19,487 bases of DNA, from positions 1 to 19,487 of the forward strand of contig JAFUPG010000083.1 of the NCBI GenBank assembly GCA_017481325.1. The letters are read 5' to 3'. The translations under genes and the position numbers were made by a program. The notes beneath the pieces were generated by a model. That model did not search any database, was not told the DNA's origin, and saw only the letters and a list, made by a program, of their open reading frames with translations. How positions within the stretch are numbered: the stretch's first letter is position 1; every line of letters begins with the position of its first letter. Shown piece by piece: positions 6,933-14,781 of this stretch. Source of the DNA: Oscillospiraceae bacterium (GTDB lineage Bacteria > Bacillota_A > Clostridia > Oscillospirales > Oscillospiraceae).

Positions 6933-8009
6933 ATGACAGAACTGGTTTCTCAGAAGAATATACAAGAATATGAGGCATTTTTGCAGCGTCATCCCGAGGG
7001 ACATTTTGCCCAGAGTACCCTGTGGGCAAAGCAGAAGACCGCCTGGACCTGGCAGGGCATTATCTGCCGTGGAGAAAACGGCGAGATCAAGGGCACCATT
7101 GCCTTCCTGATCCGCAAAATGCCCATTATCCGCAAGAAGATGATGTATGCCTGCCGTGGCCCTGTCTGCGACCTGCACGACCACGAGACCTTCCACGAAT
7201 TGATGGAGGCCGCCAAGGTGCTGGCCAAGCAGGAGAAGGCCTACGTCATCAAGATCGATCCCGATGTGCCCTCCTCTGATACAGAGTTTGCCCAAATGCT
7301 GGAAAAAGAGGGCTTCAAGACCCGTGACACCGGCAAGAATTTCGAGGCCATCCAGCCCAAGTATGTATTCCGCCTCTACTTAAACGGCAGAAGCGAGGAG
7401 GAGGTCATGGCCTCCTTCCACCAGAAGTGGCGCTACAACATCCGTCTGGCAGTGAAGAAGGGTGTTGAGATCAAGCTCTGTGGCAAGGAAATGGTGCCGG
7501 AGTTCACCCGTATTATGGTGGAAACCGGTGTCCGTGACAATTTCGCCACCCGTCCGGCCTCCTATTTCGAGGCAATGCTGGATAATTTGGGCGACAAGTG
7601 CCGCCTGTATATGGCCTTCCACGAGGGTCAGCCCATTGCCGGTACCCTGGCCATTCTCTATGGCGATAAGGTCTGGTATCTCTACGGCGCCAGCTCCAAT
7701 GAGCACCGCAATCTCATGCCCAACTACCTGCTCCAGTGGAGTATGATCCAATGGGCCATTGAGAACAACTGCCGGGTCTACGACTTCCGTGGTGTCTCCG
7801 GCGACATCTCCGAGGACAACCCCCACTATGGTCTCTACCGCTTCAAGAAGGGCTTCGGCGGCGATTTTACCGAGTTTGTGGGCGAGTATGACCATGTGAT
7901 CAAGAAGCTCTCCTATTTCATTGCGGAGAAGGGCGCTCTGGCCTACAAGAGTCTGGCCGCCAAGATCTACATGATCAAGAACCGGGGCAAGAAAAAAGAA
8001 GAAAACTAA
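6933..8009 (+). CDS. FemAB/FemX-like peptidoglycan aminoacyltransferase
   Basis: A 358-residue member of the FemAB family, cytoplasmic GNAT-fold enzymes that move an amino acid from aminoacyl-tRNA to the lysine side chain of the lipid-linked wall precursor. Family marks are HFAQSTLWAKQK near residue 25, FHQKWRYNIRLAVKKGV near 160, and the end block YGLYRFKKGFGGDFTEFVGE near 300. The second GNAT half is around 175-320. The start at 6933 has GGAG upstream. It leads an operon with a racemase 12 bases downstream, which fits work on cell-wall amino acids. Which amino acid it adds, and whether it adds the first bridge residue like FemX or a later one, cannot be told. Confidence 0.88.
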   Translation: MTELVSQKNIQEYEAFLQRHPEGHFAQSTLWAKQKTAWTWQGIICRGENGEIKGTIAFLIRKMPIIRKKMMYACRGPVCDLHDHETFHELMEAAKVLAKQEKAYVIKIDPDVPSSDTEFAQMLEKEGFKTRDTGKNFEAIQPKYVFRLYLNGRSEEEVMASFHQKWRYNIRLAVKKGVEIKLCGKEMVPEFTRIMVETGVRDNFATRPASYFEAMLDNLGDKCRLYMAFHEGQPIAGTLAILYGDKVWYLYGASSNEHRNLMPNYLLQWSMIQWAIENNCRVYDFRGVSGDISEDNPHYGLYRFKKGFGGDFTEFVGEYDHVIKKLSYFIAEKGALAYKSLAAKIYMIKNRGKKKEEN

Positions 8010-8021
8010 GGAGGCGCTGTC

Positions 8022-9113
8022 ATGAGCAGCTATGTGGTCAGCCGTGAACTTTTGGAGCGGAACATCAGGGAACTGAAAAAGAGAGCCGGTCAGGTTCCCA
8101 TCTGGGCGGTGATCAAGGGCGATGGCTACGGCATCGGAGCACTGCCTCTGGCAGAGCTGCTCCACGGTCAGGGCATCGACCACTTTTGCGTCACGGAGCT
8201 TCGGGAGGCAGAGCTGCTGCGAGCCAACGGCTTTGAGACCGAGACCATCCTCATGCTCCGGGAGATCCGGGATCGGGAGACCCTTCACTGCCTTCTGGAT
8301 CAGAGGGTGATCCTCACCGTCGGCTCTCTGGAGACCGCATCCATTATCAACGACATCGCTGCCCACCGCTCCGACATTGCCCAGATCCACCTGAAGATCG
8401 ATACGGGCATGGGGCGCTACGGCTTCCTGCCTGCCCATCTGGGACAGGTGCAGCGGGTCTACCGTGAGATGAAAAATCTGGCGGTCTGCGGCATCTACAC
8501 CCATTTCAACTGCGCATTTAATAATGAAGAATTGACCCGGCAGGAGTTTGATATCTTTATGCAGGTGGTCACGGCGCTGCACGCCGCAGGCTTTGAGACC
8601 GGCGTTGCCCACTGCTGCAATTCCTCCGCCTTCCTGAAATATCCCGAGATGCACTTAGACGGCGTGCGCCTGGGCTCTGCCCTTCTGGGGCGGATGTCCT
8701 TCCCGGCCGGTCTGCGGCCGGTGGGCTATGTGCAGACGGAGGTAGAGGCGGTTCGTGTACTTCCTGCCGGCCATACCACCGGCTACGGCGCTCTCTGGAA
8801 GGCGAAGAAGGACACCCGAATTGCCGTCATCCCCGTGGGCTGGTACCACGGCTTTCAGGTCAGCTGCAAGCCCGACATGAGCCGCAAACGGGATTGCCTC
8901 CGTGCCGCCCTGTCCGCCCTGAAGGGGATTCTGAAGCGCCCCGCCACCTATGTGCTCATCAAGGGCAAAAAATGCAAGGTCATCGGCGCCATCGGCATGC
9001 TTCACTGCACCGTGGATATCTCCCATCTGGAGTGCCGCCCCGGAGACTTGGTGGAACTGCAGATCAATCCCCTCCATGTGAAGGGAATGCCCGTTGTCTA
9101 TAAGGAGCTTTGA
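8022..9113 (+). CDS. alr: Alanine-racemase-family PLP enzyme with a variant active site
   Basis: A 363-residue fold-type III racemase; the family interconverts L- and D-alanine for the cell wall. K32 (AVIKGDGYG) is the PLP lysine and Y255 (TTGYG) the opposite catalytic base; R132 (DTGMGRYGF) and R216 (VRLG) keep their expected places. Other normally strict positions differ. The IGYADGY motif, which holds Tyr284 in the Geobacillus enzyme, reads VGWYHGF, with W274 at that tyrosine; and the usual CMDQ motif reads GMLHC, losing its Asp. It lacks the membrane domain of VanT-type serine racemases. GGAGG precedes the start. It sits between the FemAB gene and a kinase-like gene. Racemase activity is likely, but the substrate may not be alanine. 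Confidence 0.85.
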   Translation: MSSYVVSRELLERNIRELKKRAGQVPIWAVIKGDGYGIGALPLAELLHGQGIDHFCVTELREAELLRANGFETETILMLREIRDRETLHCLLDQRVILTVGSLETASIINDIAAHRSDIAQIHLKIDTGMGRYGFLPAHLGQVQRVYREMKNLAVCGIYTHFNCAFNNEELTRQEFDIFMQVVTALHAAGFETGVAHCCNSSAFLKYPEMHLDGVRLGSALLGRMSFPAGLRPVGYVQTEVEAVRVLPAGHTTGYGALWKAKKDTRIAVIPVGWYHGFQVSCKPDMSRKRDCLRAALSALKGILKRPATYVLIKGKKCKVIGAIGMLHCTVDISHLECRPGDLVELQINPLHVKGMPVVYKEL

Positions 9114-9115
9114 GC

Positions 9116-9667
9116 ATGAGAGCAGAATTATTAGCTGCCATCGACCGCCTTTTGCTTGAGAAAAGCCACGTGCTGGTGGCCATCGACGGCAACTGCGCCG
9201 CCGGGAAAACCACCCTGGCGAAGGAATTGGCTGAGCACTATGATTGCAACGTGCTGCAGATGGATGATTTCTTCCTGCGCCCGGAGCAGCGCACGGCGGT
9301 GCGCTTTGCTCAGGCCGGGGGCAATGTGGACTATGAGCGCTTTGCCCTTGAGGTTTTGGAGCCTCTGCGCCGGGGGGAGGCAGTTTCCTACCGTCCCTTC
9401 GATTGCCGCAGCATGACACTGCAGCAGGCCGTAAGCGTCGCACCCAAGCAGCTGAATATTATCGAGGGCTCCTACAGCCTGCACCCCTATTTCGGAGATG
9501 TCTACGACCTCCGTGTGCTCCTGACCGTAGATCCCGAGGTACAAAAGGAACGCATTTTGCAGCGCCCCGCCTTTCTCCATGAGCGCTTTTTTCAAAGCTG
9601 GATCCCCATGGAGCAGCGGTATTTTGCGGAGCTGTCCATCCCCGAAACTGCCGACCTGATCTTATAA
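9116..9667 (+). CDS. Uridine-kinase-like P-loop protein
   Basis: A 183-residue cytoplasmic P-loop protein resembling the uridine kinase/phosphoribulokinase superfamily. Walker A is DGNCAAGKT at 24-32; QMDDFFL at 48-54 matches the D-D-F/Y block that binds the substrate in uridine kinases; IIEGSYSLHP at 115-124 is the superfamily's second conserved strand. I chose ATG 9116, eight bases after AAGGAG, over the TTG at 9110, which overlaps the racemase stop. It is third in the operon, two bases past the racemase gene. The true substrate (nucleoside or another small molecule) is not evident; proteins of this type are often annotated only as uridine kinase family. Confidence 0.85.
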   Translation: MRAELLAAIDRLLLEKSHVLVAIDGNCAAGKTTLAKELAEHYDCNVLQMDDFFLRPEQRTAVRFAQAGGNVDYERFALEVLEPLRRGEAVSYRPFDCRSMTLQQAVSVAPKQLNIIEGSYSLHPYFGDVYDLRVLLTVDPEVQKERILQRPAFLHERFFQSWIPMEQRYFAELSIPETADLIL

Positions 9668-9671
9668 AGCA

Positions 9672-9705
9672 AAGCTGTCTCGCACAAAAGCGAGGCAGCT
9701 TTTTT
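9672..9705 (+). terminator. Terminator of the FemAB-racemase-kinase operon
   Basis: AAGCTGTCTCGC (9672-9683) pairs with GCGAGGCAGCTT (9690-9701) over 12 bp with one G-T pair, and runs into TTTTTT on the plus strand. It starts four bases after the last stop codon. Confidence 0.9.
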
Positions 9706-9709
9706 GCAT

Positions 9710-9746
9710 AAAAAAGCATCCCTCACGGCTCTTGCCGGAGGGATGC
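9710..9746 (-). terminator. Terminator of the small P-loop gene
   Basis: GCATCCCTC (9716-9724) pairs with GAGGGATGC (9738-9746), and the loop contains a further CGGC/GCCG pair. On the minus strand the stem is followed by TTTTTT (9710-9715). It ends transcription from the opposite side, ten bases from the plus-strand terminator. Confidence 0.9.
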
Positions 9747-9758
9747 GAATGTGATCTC

Positions 9759-10169
9759 TTATAAGTAGGTCTTCAGAGTCTCGGTCAGCTTATTGGGGTC
9801 TTCGGAGACGATAATGGTGAAGGATACACGGTTTTCCGCACCGAACTTATCGCACCACAGAACGAAATCCTCCACATCTGCCACGGTGGCCTTCTCGATG
9901 AGCTTGTAGAAGCTGTCGATGAAGATATGGCTGATGTCGTAGTTGCTGGCATACATGCCGCTGACAAAGCCCTTCAGGAACTCCAGTCTGCCGCACTTGT
10001 AATCCTGATATTCCACAAGGCGTACACGGCGGTCAATATCATAACGGAGCTTGGTGCCGTTTTCGATGCACACCATGCTGCCGGTTTCGTTTTTAACGGA
10101 TTCGTTGATGTCGTGGATCAACTGCTTGGTCTTGCCGGCACCTTTGAGGCCGACGATCAACTTGACCAT
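9759..10169 (-). CDS. Small P-loop ATPase of unknown function
   Basis: A 136-residue protein that I recognise only as a compact P-loop ATPase. Walker A is GLKGAGKT at 7-14, and HIFIDSFYKL is a plausible Walker B strand. There is no signal peptide or membrane segment. I chose the ATG at 10169, with AAAGGAGG nine bases upstream, rather than the first codon of the open frame at 10220, which would put the promoter inside the gene. It is a single-gene unit with its own near-consensus promoter and terminator, which suggests steady expression of a housekeeping protein. It does not resemble a kinase or ABC subunit well enough to assign a substrate. Confidence 0.85.
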   Translation of the reverse strand: MVKLIVGLKGAGKTKQLIHDINESVKNETGSMVCIENGTKLRYDIDRRVRLVEYQDYKCGRLEFLKGFVSGMYASNYDISHIFIDSFYKLIEKATVADVEDFVLWCDKFGAENRVSFTIIVSEDPNKLTETLKTYL

Positions 10170-10199
10170 AGGAAATTCCTCCTTTGATGTGATGATACT

Positions 10200-10228
10200 A
10201 TTGTACCAAGTTTTTTGCAAAATTGCAA
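10200..10228 (-). promoter_or_regulatory. Sigma-A promoter of the small P-loop gene
   Basis: Minus strand: TTGCAA (10223-10228), 17 bases, and TACAAT (10200-10205) preceded by TGG, so an extended -10. A second TTGCAA lies at 10215-10220, and since TTGCAA is self-complementary the two make a short symmetrical TTGCAAAATTGCAA block over the -35. The promoter starts 11 bases past the pgi stop. Confidence 0.8.
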
Positions 10229-10238
10229 GCCGTAAAAA

Positions 10239-11531
10239 TCAATAACCGGGCTTACCCAGAAGCTGGAACATATTGCGCTTGTAGAATTCCACACCGGGCT
10301 GGTTGAAGGGGTTGACACCCAGCATATAGGCGGAAATGCCGCAGGACAGCTCGAAGAAGTAGAACAGCTCGCCCAGGGTATCGGCATCGATCTCGTCGGC
10401 CTGCAGCACCATGACGGGCACGCCGCCGTCTACGTGGGCATTGAGGGTGCCCTGGAAAGCCTGTGCTTCCACGAAGTCCAGGGTCTTGCCTTCCAGATAG
10501 TTCAGACCGTCCAGATTCTTGTAGTCGGTGCCGATGACGGCCTTCTTACGGGTGGGGGTGAAGCGGACAACGGTCTCAAAGAGGTTGCGCTCGCCCTGCT
10601 GGATCATCTGACCCAGGGAGTGCAGGTCGGCGGTGAACTCAGCGGCGGCGGGGAAGATGCCCTTGCCGTCCTTGCCTTCGCTCTCGCCGAAGAGCTGCTG
10701 CCACCAACCGGCAAAGGTCTTGAAGGCGGGCTCATAGCAGCACAGCATCTCGATGGTCTTGCCCTTGCGGTACAGCAGGTTACGGATGGCAGCATACTGC
10801 CATGCGGGGTTCTCAAAGGAGCGGACGTCCAGTTCCTTTCTGGCACGGGCAGCGCCCAGCATCACGTCTCTGGGATCGATACCGGCCACGGCCATGGGCA
10901 GCAGACCCACGGCGGTCAGCACGCTGTAGCGGCCGCCGACGTTGGGGGGGATGATGAAGGACTCATAGCCCTCATCCGTTGCCATCTGGCGCAGAGCGCC
11001 GTTCTTGGGGTCGGTGGTCACATAAATGCGCTTGCGGGCCTTCTCGGCGCCGTACTTGCGCTCTAGCATCCAGCGCAGGGCACGGGTGGCGATGGCAGGC
11101 TCGGTGGTGGTGCCGGACTTGGAGATGATGTTGATGGAGAAATCCTTGCCGTCCAGGAGAGCGCAGAGCTCATTCCATGCACGGGTGGAGAGGTTGTTGC
11201 CTGCAAAGAAAATCTGGGGACCGTCGTTGCGGAGGTTGTAGTTCTGACCCTTTACCAGCTCAATGGCGGCACGGGGGCCGAGATAAGAGCCACCGATGCC
11301 CACGACCACGAAAACCTGAGAGTCGGAGCGGATCTTCTCAGCGGCACGGCGGATGCGGCGCATCTCCTCGGTCTCCTCAAAGGTGGGCAGATTCAGCCAA
11401 CCCAGGAAATCATTGCCGGGGCCCTTGCCCTCGGTGAGGAGCTTATGTGCCTTAAAGACTTCCTGCTCGGATTCGAGAAGCTCGGGCAGAGAGAGCTGGC
11501 CCCATACATTGGAAATATCAAGCTTGATCAT
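10239..11531 (-). CDS. pgi: Glucose-6-phosphate isomerase
   Basis: Interconverts glucose 6-phosphate and fructose 6-phosphate in the cytoplasm. The protein is 430 residues, the size of the shorter Gram-positive form. VVVGIGGSYLGPRA at 76-89 and IISKSGTTTEPA at 135-146 form the sugar-phosphate (SIS) sites; NVGGRYSVLTAVGLLP is the family signature around the catalytic region, and GQMIQQGERNLFETVV follows. I chose MIKLDISNVWG at 11531, with AAGGAG eight bases upstream, over the open frame to 11570, which covers the ribosome site. No clear intrinsic terminator follows it; the next gene's promoter begins 12 bases downstream. It is divergent from glcK, the preceding step of the pathway. Confidence 0.96.
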   Translation of the reverse strand: MIKLDISNVWGQLSLPELLESEQEVFKAHKLLTEGKGPGNDFLGWLNLPTFEETEEMRRIRRAAEKIRSDSQVFVVVGIGGSYLGPRAAIELVKGQNYNLRNDGPQIFFAGNNLSTRAWNELCALLDGKDFSINIISKSGTTTEPAIATRALRWMLERKYGAEKARKRIYVTTDPKNGALRQMATDEGYESFIIPPNVGGRYSVLTAVGLLPMAVAGIDPRDVMLGAARARKELDVRSFENPAWQYAAIRNLLYRKGKTIEMLCCYEPAFKTFAGWWQQLFGESEGKDGKGIFPAAAEFTADLHSLGQMIQQGERNLFETVVRFTPTRKKAVIGTDYKNLDGLNYLEGKTLDFVEAQAFQGTLNAHVDGGVPVMVLQADEIDADTLGELFYFFELSCGISAYMLGVNPFNQPGVEFYKRNMFQLLGKPGY

Positions 11532-11570
11532 AAATGCGTCTCCTTTTGATGCATAAAAATTCCTACCCAT

Positions 11571-11599
11571 ATGTTACATCATTTTTCGAAAAACTTCAA
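11571..11599 (-). promoter_or_regulatory. Promoter of pgi with a palindromic spacer
   Basis: Minus strand: TTGAAG (11594-11599), 17 bases, and TAACAT (11571-11576). Most of the spacer is the perfect 12-base palindrome TTTTTCGAAAAA (11582-11593), a possible operator. Its core TTTTCGAAAA also occurs upstream of the serC promoter at 4083-4092. Confidence 0.6.
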
Positions 11600-11645
11600 C
11601 AGTAAAAAGAGAAAACTTATGGTAGAAATTATGAACAATATTGTG

Positions 11646-11651
11646 TATAAT
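11646..11651 (+). promoter_or_regulatory. Probable -10 box of the glcK operon
   Basis: A perfect TATAAT lies 35 bases before the glcK start. The hexamer 17 bases upstream (TAGAAA, 11623-11628) is a poor -35, so the promoter is either weak or helped by an activator. Confidence 0.5.
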
Positions 11652-11685
11652 GAGCATCAGATAACTAAAAAGGAGAGATTTTGAT

Positions 11686-12618
11686 ATGAAATACGGTTTT
11701 GGTGTGGATGTAGGCGGCACGACGGTGAAGATCGGCCTGCTGAATTGGGACGGCGAGCTGCTGGAAAAGCGTGAGATCCCCACCCATACGGAAAACGGCG
11801 GCGAGAAGATCCTGCCGGATATCGCAGCCTGCGTTAACGATATTCTCACCGCCCGTGGAATCGACCGGGCGGATGTGATGGGCATCGGCATCGGTGTCCC
11901 CGGCCCTGTCAACAGTCAGGGTGTGGTCAACCGTTGTGTCAACCTGAACTGGGGCGTGTTCAATATCCACGAGACTCTTGGTCAGCTCACCGGCTTTACC
12001 GTAAAGGCCGGTAACGATGCCAACTGCGCTGCCCTGGGCGAGTTCCAAAAGGGCGGCGGCAAGGGCAGCAGCTCTACGGTTTTCGTCACTCTGGGTACCG
12101 GCGTTGGCGGCGGCATCATTCTGGACGGCAAGATCCTGGGCGGCGCTCACGGTGTGGGCGGCGAGCTGGGTCACATCACCGTCTCTGCCCCCGATAAGCA
12201 TCCCTGCACCTGCGGCAAGCGTGGCTGCGTGGAGCAGTATGCCTCTGCCACCGGCATTGTCCGCCTGACCAGGGAGGCCCTGGCCAAGGATACTGCCAGT
12301 TCCCTCCATCAGGTGGAGAAGCTCACCTGCAAGGACGTTTTCGATGCCTCCAAGGCCGGTGACGCTCTGGCACTGTCCGTGCTGGAGCAGGTCTATGACT
12401 ATCTGGGTGAGGCTCTGGCCTCTGCCTGCTGCGTCTGTGATCCTGAGCGTATCGTTCTGGGCGGCGGCGTTTCCAAGGCCGGCGAGCCTCTGCTCAAGGG
12501 TGTAGAGCGCCACTTCACGGAGCATATGTTCCATGCCTGCAAGGGCACCCAGTTCTCTCTGGCCGAGCTGGGCAACGATGCCGGTATGTACGGCGCATTC
12601 TATCTGATCCATTCCTGA
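11686..12618 (+). CDS. glcK: ROK-family glucokinase
   Basis: Phosphorylates glucose to glucose 6-phosphate with ATP in the cytoplasm. The 310-residue protein opens with the phosphate loop GVDVGGTTVKIG at 6-17. GNDANCAALGE at 109-119 holds the catalytic D111, GTGVGGGII at 137-145 is the second nucleotide loop, and ELGH at 160-163 with CTCGKRGC at 174-181 is the zinc-binding ROK signature. There is no N-terminal helix-turn-helix, so it is a kinase, not a ROK repressor. GGAGAG precedes the ATG. It faces pgi across a 154-base gap, which supports glucose over another hexose as substrate. It leads an operon that runs to 15942. Confidence 0.94.
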   Translation: MKYGFGVDVGGTTVKIGLLNWDGELLEKREIPTHTENGGEKILPDIAACVNDILTARGIDRADVMGIGIGVPGPVNSQGVVNRCVNLNWGVFNIHETLGQLTGFTVKAGNDANCAALGEFQKGGGKGSSSTVFVTLGTGVGGGIILDGKILGGAHGVGGELGHITVSAPDKHPCTCGKRGCVEQYASATGIVRLTREALAKDTASSLHQVEKLTCKDVFDASKAGDALALSVLEQVYDYLGEALASACCVCDPERIVLGGGVSKAGEPLLKGVERHFTEHMFHACKGTQFSLAELGNDAGMYGAFYLIHS

Positions 12619-12632
12619 AGGGAGGGCTTGCT

Positions 12633-13046
12633 TTGCAAGACCTGTTACGCCCACAACTGAATGAAAAACGGGTCAATGCCATGTCCGCTCTGGCCTTGGC
12701 GCACATCGGCGACGGCGTGTTCGAGCTGATGGTGCGCACCCGGCTCTGCCTGAAAGGGGACAGCACCAACCACCGCCTCCATAAGGACACGGTGGCCATT
12801 GTCCGTGCCACTTCTCAGGCTCGGTATGCCATGAAGCTGCAGCCCCTTCTGACCGAGGAGGAGCAGGCTTACTACCGCCGTGGCCGCAACAGCCACAGCC
12901 ATGCCGCTCCCAAGAACGTGAGCCCCGTGGACTATGCCAAGGCGACGGGCTTCGAGACCCTTTTCGGCGCTCTCTACCTCTTAGGCAGGCAGGAGCGGCT
13001 GCAGGAGCTGTTCGCCGCACTGTGGGAGGATGACCATGCCCTTTGA
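12633..13046 (+). CDS. mrnC: Mini-ribonuclease III
   Basis: A 137-residue RNase III catalytic domain without a dsRNA-binding domain, which trims the ends of 23S rRNA precursors in Firmicutes. LALAHIGDGVFELMVR at 20-35 holds the first metal ligand D27, YRRGRNS at 81-87 is the Mini-III hallmark, and GFETLFGALYL at 106-116 holds the second acidic residue, E108. The start is a TTG at 12633 with GGAGGG six bases upstream; the first ATG in frame would remove conserved N-terminal sequence. It follows glcK by 14 bases and its 3' end overlaps rqcH by 11 bases, so translation is probably coupled. Confidence 0.93.
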   Translation: MQDLLRPQLNEKRVNAMSALALAHIGDGVFELMVRTRLCLKGDSTNHRLHKDTVAIVRATSQARYAMKLQPLLTEEEQAYYRRGRNSHSHAAPKNVSPVDYAKATGFETLFGALYLLGRQERLQELFAALWEDDHAL

Positions 13047-14781
13047 TGCCATTTTTCTCAGCGCCGTGCTGGAGGAGCTGAAACCCTCCGTTCTGGGCGC
13101 CCGTGTGGAGAAGATCCAGCAGCCTGCGGCAGATACGGTAATTCTGAGCCTGCGGGGCAAGGAAAAGCTGCTGATCTGCGCCAACGGCAGCCGTGCCCGG
13201 CTCCACATGACCACCGCCGCTTACGAGAACCCCGCCCAGCCGCCCATGTTTTGCATGCTGCTGCGCAAGCATCTGGCCGGTGGCCGAATCAGCGCCATGG
13301 CCCAGCCTCCGGCGGAGCGCTCTCTGGATATCACTCTGGACTGCTTCGATGAGATGGGAGTGCCCTGTCAAAAACACCTGATTTTGGAGCTGATGGGCAG
13401 AAATTCCAACCTGATCCTCACCGGCTCCGACGGTCGGATCATCGACTGCCTGCGCCGTGTGGACTTTGAGATGTCCCAGCTGCGGCAGGTGCTACCGGGG
13501 CTGTTCTACCGCCCCGCCCCCGGCCAGGACAAGCGGATTCCGTTTCAGCTAACGCAGGAGGAGCTCCTGGCACTGCTGCACGATACCCACGATCCCAAGC
13601 GGCCGGATCAGTGGTTGCTGGATCATTTTGCCGGTATCTCGCCCCTGGTGGCACGGGAACTGTGCTACGGCTTCAGCGGCCAGACGGACGGAGATATCCT
13701 CGACCTTGATCCCGACGCTTTTGCCGCTTATTTGTTTGAAGAATTCCAAAAAACACAGAGAAAACCCTGGCTTTTGACCCTGGAAGGAAAGCCTAAGGAC
13801 TTCTCCTACCGCCCCATTTACCAGTACGGCGGCTATATGGAGCTCAGCAAGTCGGAGAGCTTCAGCAGGCTGCTGGATCAGTTCTATTCCCAGCGTGAGA
13901 GCAACGAGCGCATGCGCCAGAAGTCCCAGACCCTCCGCAAGACCGTCAGCAATTTCCGTGACCGCAACCTGCGTAAGCTGGAACTGCAGCGCAAGGAATT
14001 GGAGGCCACCTTAGATCGGGAACGCCTGCGTCAGTTGGGAGATATTGTCACCGCTAATCTCCATGCCATCCAGCGTGGGCAGCGTGTGCTCTCCTGCGTG
14101 GATTTCTATCAGGAGGAGATGCCGATGATCGACATCCCCCTGAAGCCCGACCTCTCACCCCAGCAGAATGCGGCGAAATTCTACAAGGACTACAACCGTG
14201 CCAAAACCGCCGAAAAAATGCTCACCCAGCAGATCGCCCAGGGCGAGATAGAGGCGGAGTATCTGGGGGCCGTGCTGGAGAGCCTGAACCGTGCCGAGAG
14301 CGAGCGGGATCTCATGGAGATCCGCAGCGAGCTGGAGGAAGGGGGCTACCTGCGCTGCCTGGATCGCCGCAAGGACAAAAAGCAGATGAAGCAAGCGCCC
14401 CTGAAACCCCTGCGCTTTGTCTCCACCGAGGGCTATCCCATCTACGTGGGACGGAATAACAAGCAAAACGAGCAGCTCTCCCTGAAATCCGCCCACAAGA
14501 ACGACATCTGGCTCCATGTGCAGAAATTCCACGGTGCCCACGTGATCATCGCCTGCGAGGGCGCAGAGGTAGCGGACGACACCATTACCGAGGCGGCCAT
14601 GCTGGCGGCCTGGTTCTCCGAGGCTAAGGAGAGTGTCAATGTGCCCGTGGATGTGACCCCTGTGCGCTTTTTGCGAAAGCCCAAGGGCGGCAAACCGGGC
14701 ATGGTGATCTATGACCGCTACCGTACCGTTTTCGTCAGCCCCGAGGAGGGTCTGGCGGAGCGGCTGAAGGAGGGAAAATAA
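13036..14781 (+). CDS. rqcH: NFACT-family ribosome quality-control protein RqcH
   Basis: RqcH (bacterial Rqc2/NEMF) binds stalled 50S subunits and adds C-terminal alanine tails that mark broken proteins for decay; older records call it fibronectin-binding. The 581-residue protein starts MPFDAIFL. NFACT-N includes AYENPAQPPMFCMLLRKHL at 62-80, then come coiled-coil-rich segments (about 280-440), and the C-terminal NFACT-R domain includes GYPIYVGRNNKQNEQLS and KPKGGKPGMVIYDRY. I prefer ATG 13036, six bases after GGGAGG, over ATG 13030, which touches it. One oddity: the catalytically important Asp-Arg pair of B. subtilis RqcH (D97-R98) reads E94-R95 here. It overlaps mrnC, so two translation-linked genes sit together. 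Confidence 0.93.
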   Translation: MPFDAIFLSAVLEELKPSVLGARVEKIQQPAADTVILSLRGKEKLLICANGSRARLHMTTAAYENPAQPPMFCMLLRKHLAGGRISAMAQPPAERSLDITLDCFDEMGVPCQKHLILELMGRNSNLILTGSDGRIIDCLRRVDFEMSQLRQVLPGLFYRPAPGQDKRIPFQLTQEELLALLHDTHDPKRPDQWLLDHFAGISPLVARELCYGFSGQTDGDILDLDPDAFAAYLFEEFQKTQRKPWLLTLEGKPKDFSYRPIYQYGGYMELSKSESFSRLLDQFYSQRESNERMRQKSQTLRKTVSNFRDRNLRKLELQRKELEATLDRERLRQLGDIVTANLHAIQRGQRVLSCVDFYQEEMPMIDIPLKPDLSPQQNAAKFYKDYNRAKTAEKMLTQQIAQGEIEAEYLGAVLESLNRAESERDLMEIRSELEEGGYLRCLDRRKDKKQMKQAPLKPLRFVSTEGYPIYVGRNNKQNEQLSLKSAHKNDIWLHVQKFHGAHVIIACEGAEVADDTITEAAMLAAWFSEAKESVNVPVDVTPVRFLRKPKGGKPGMVIYDRYRTVFVSPEEGLAERLKEGK

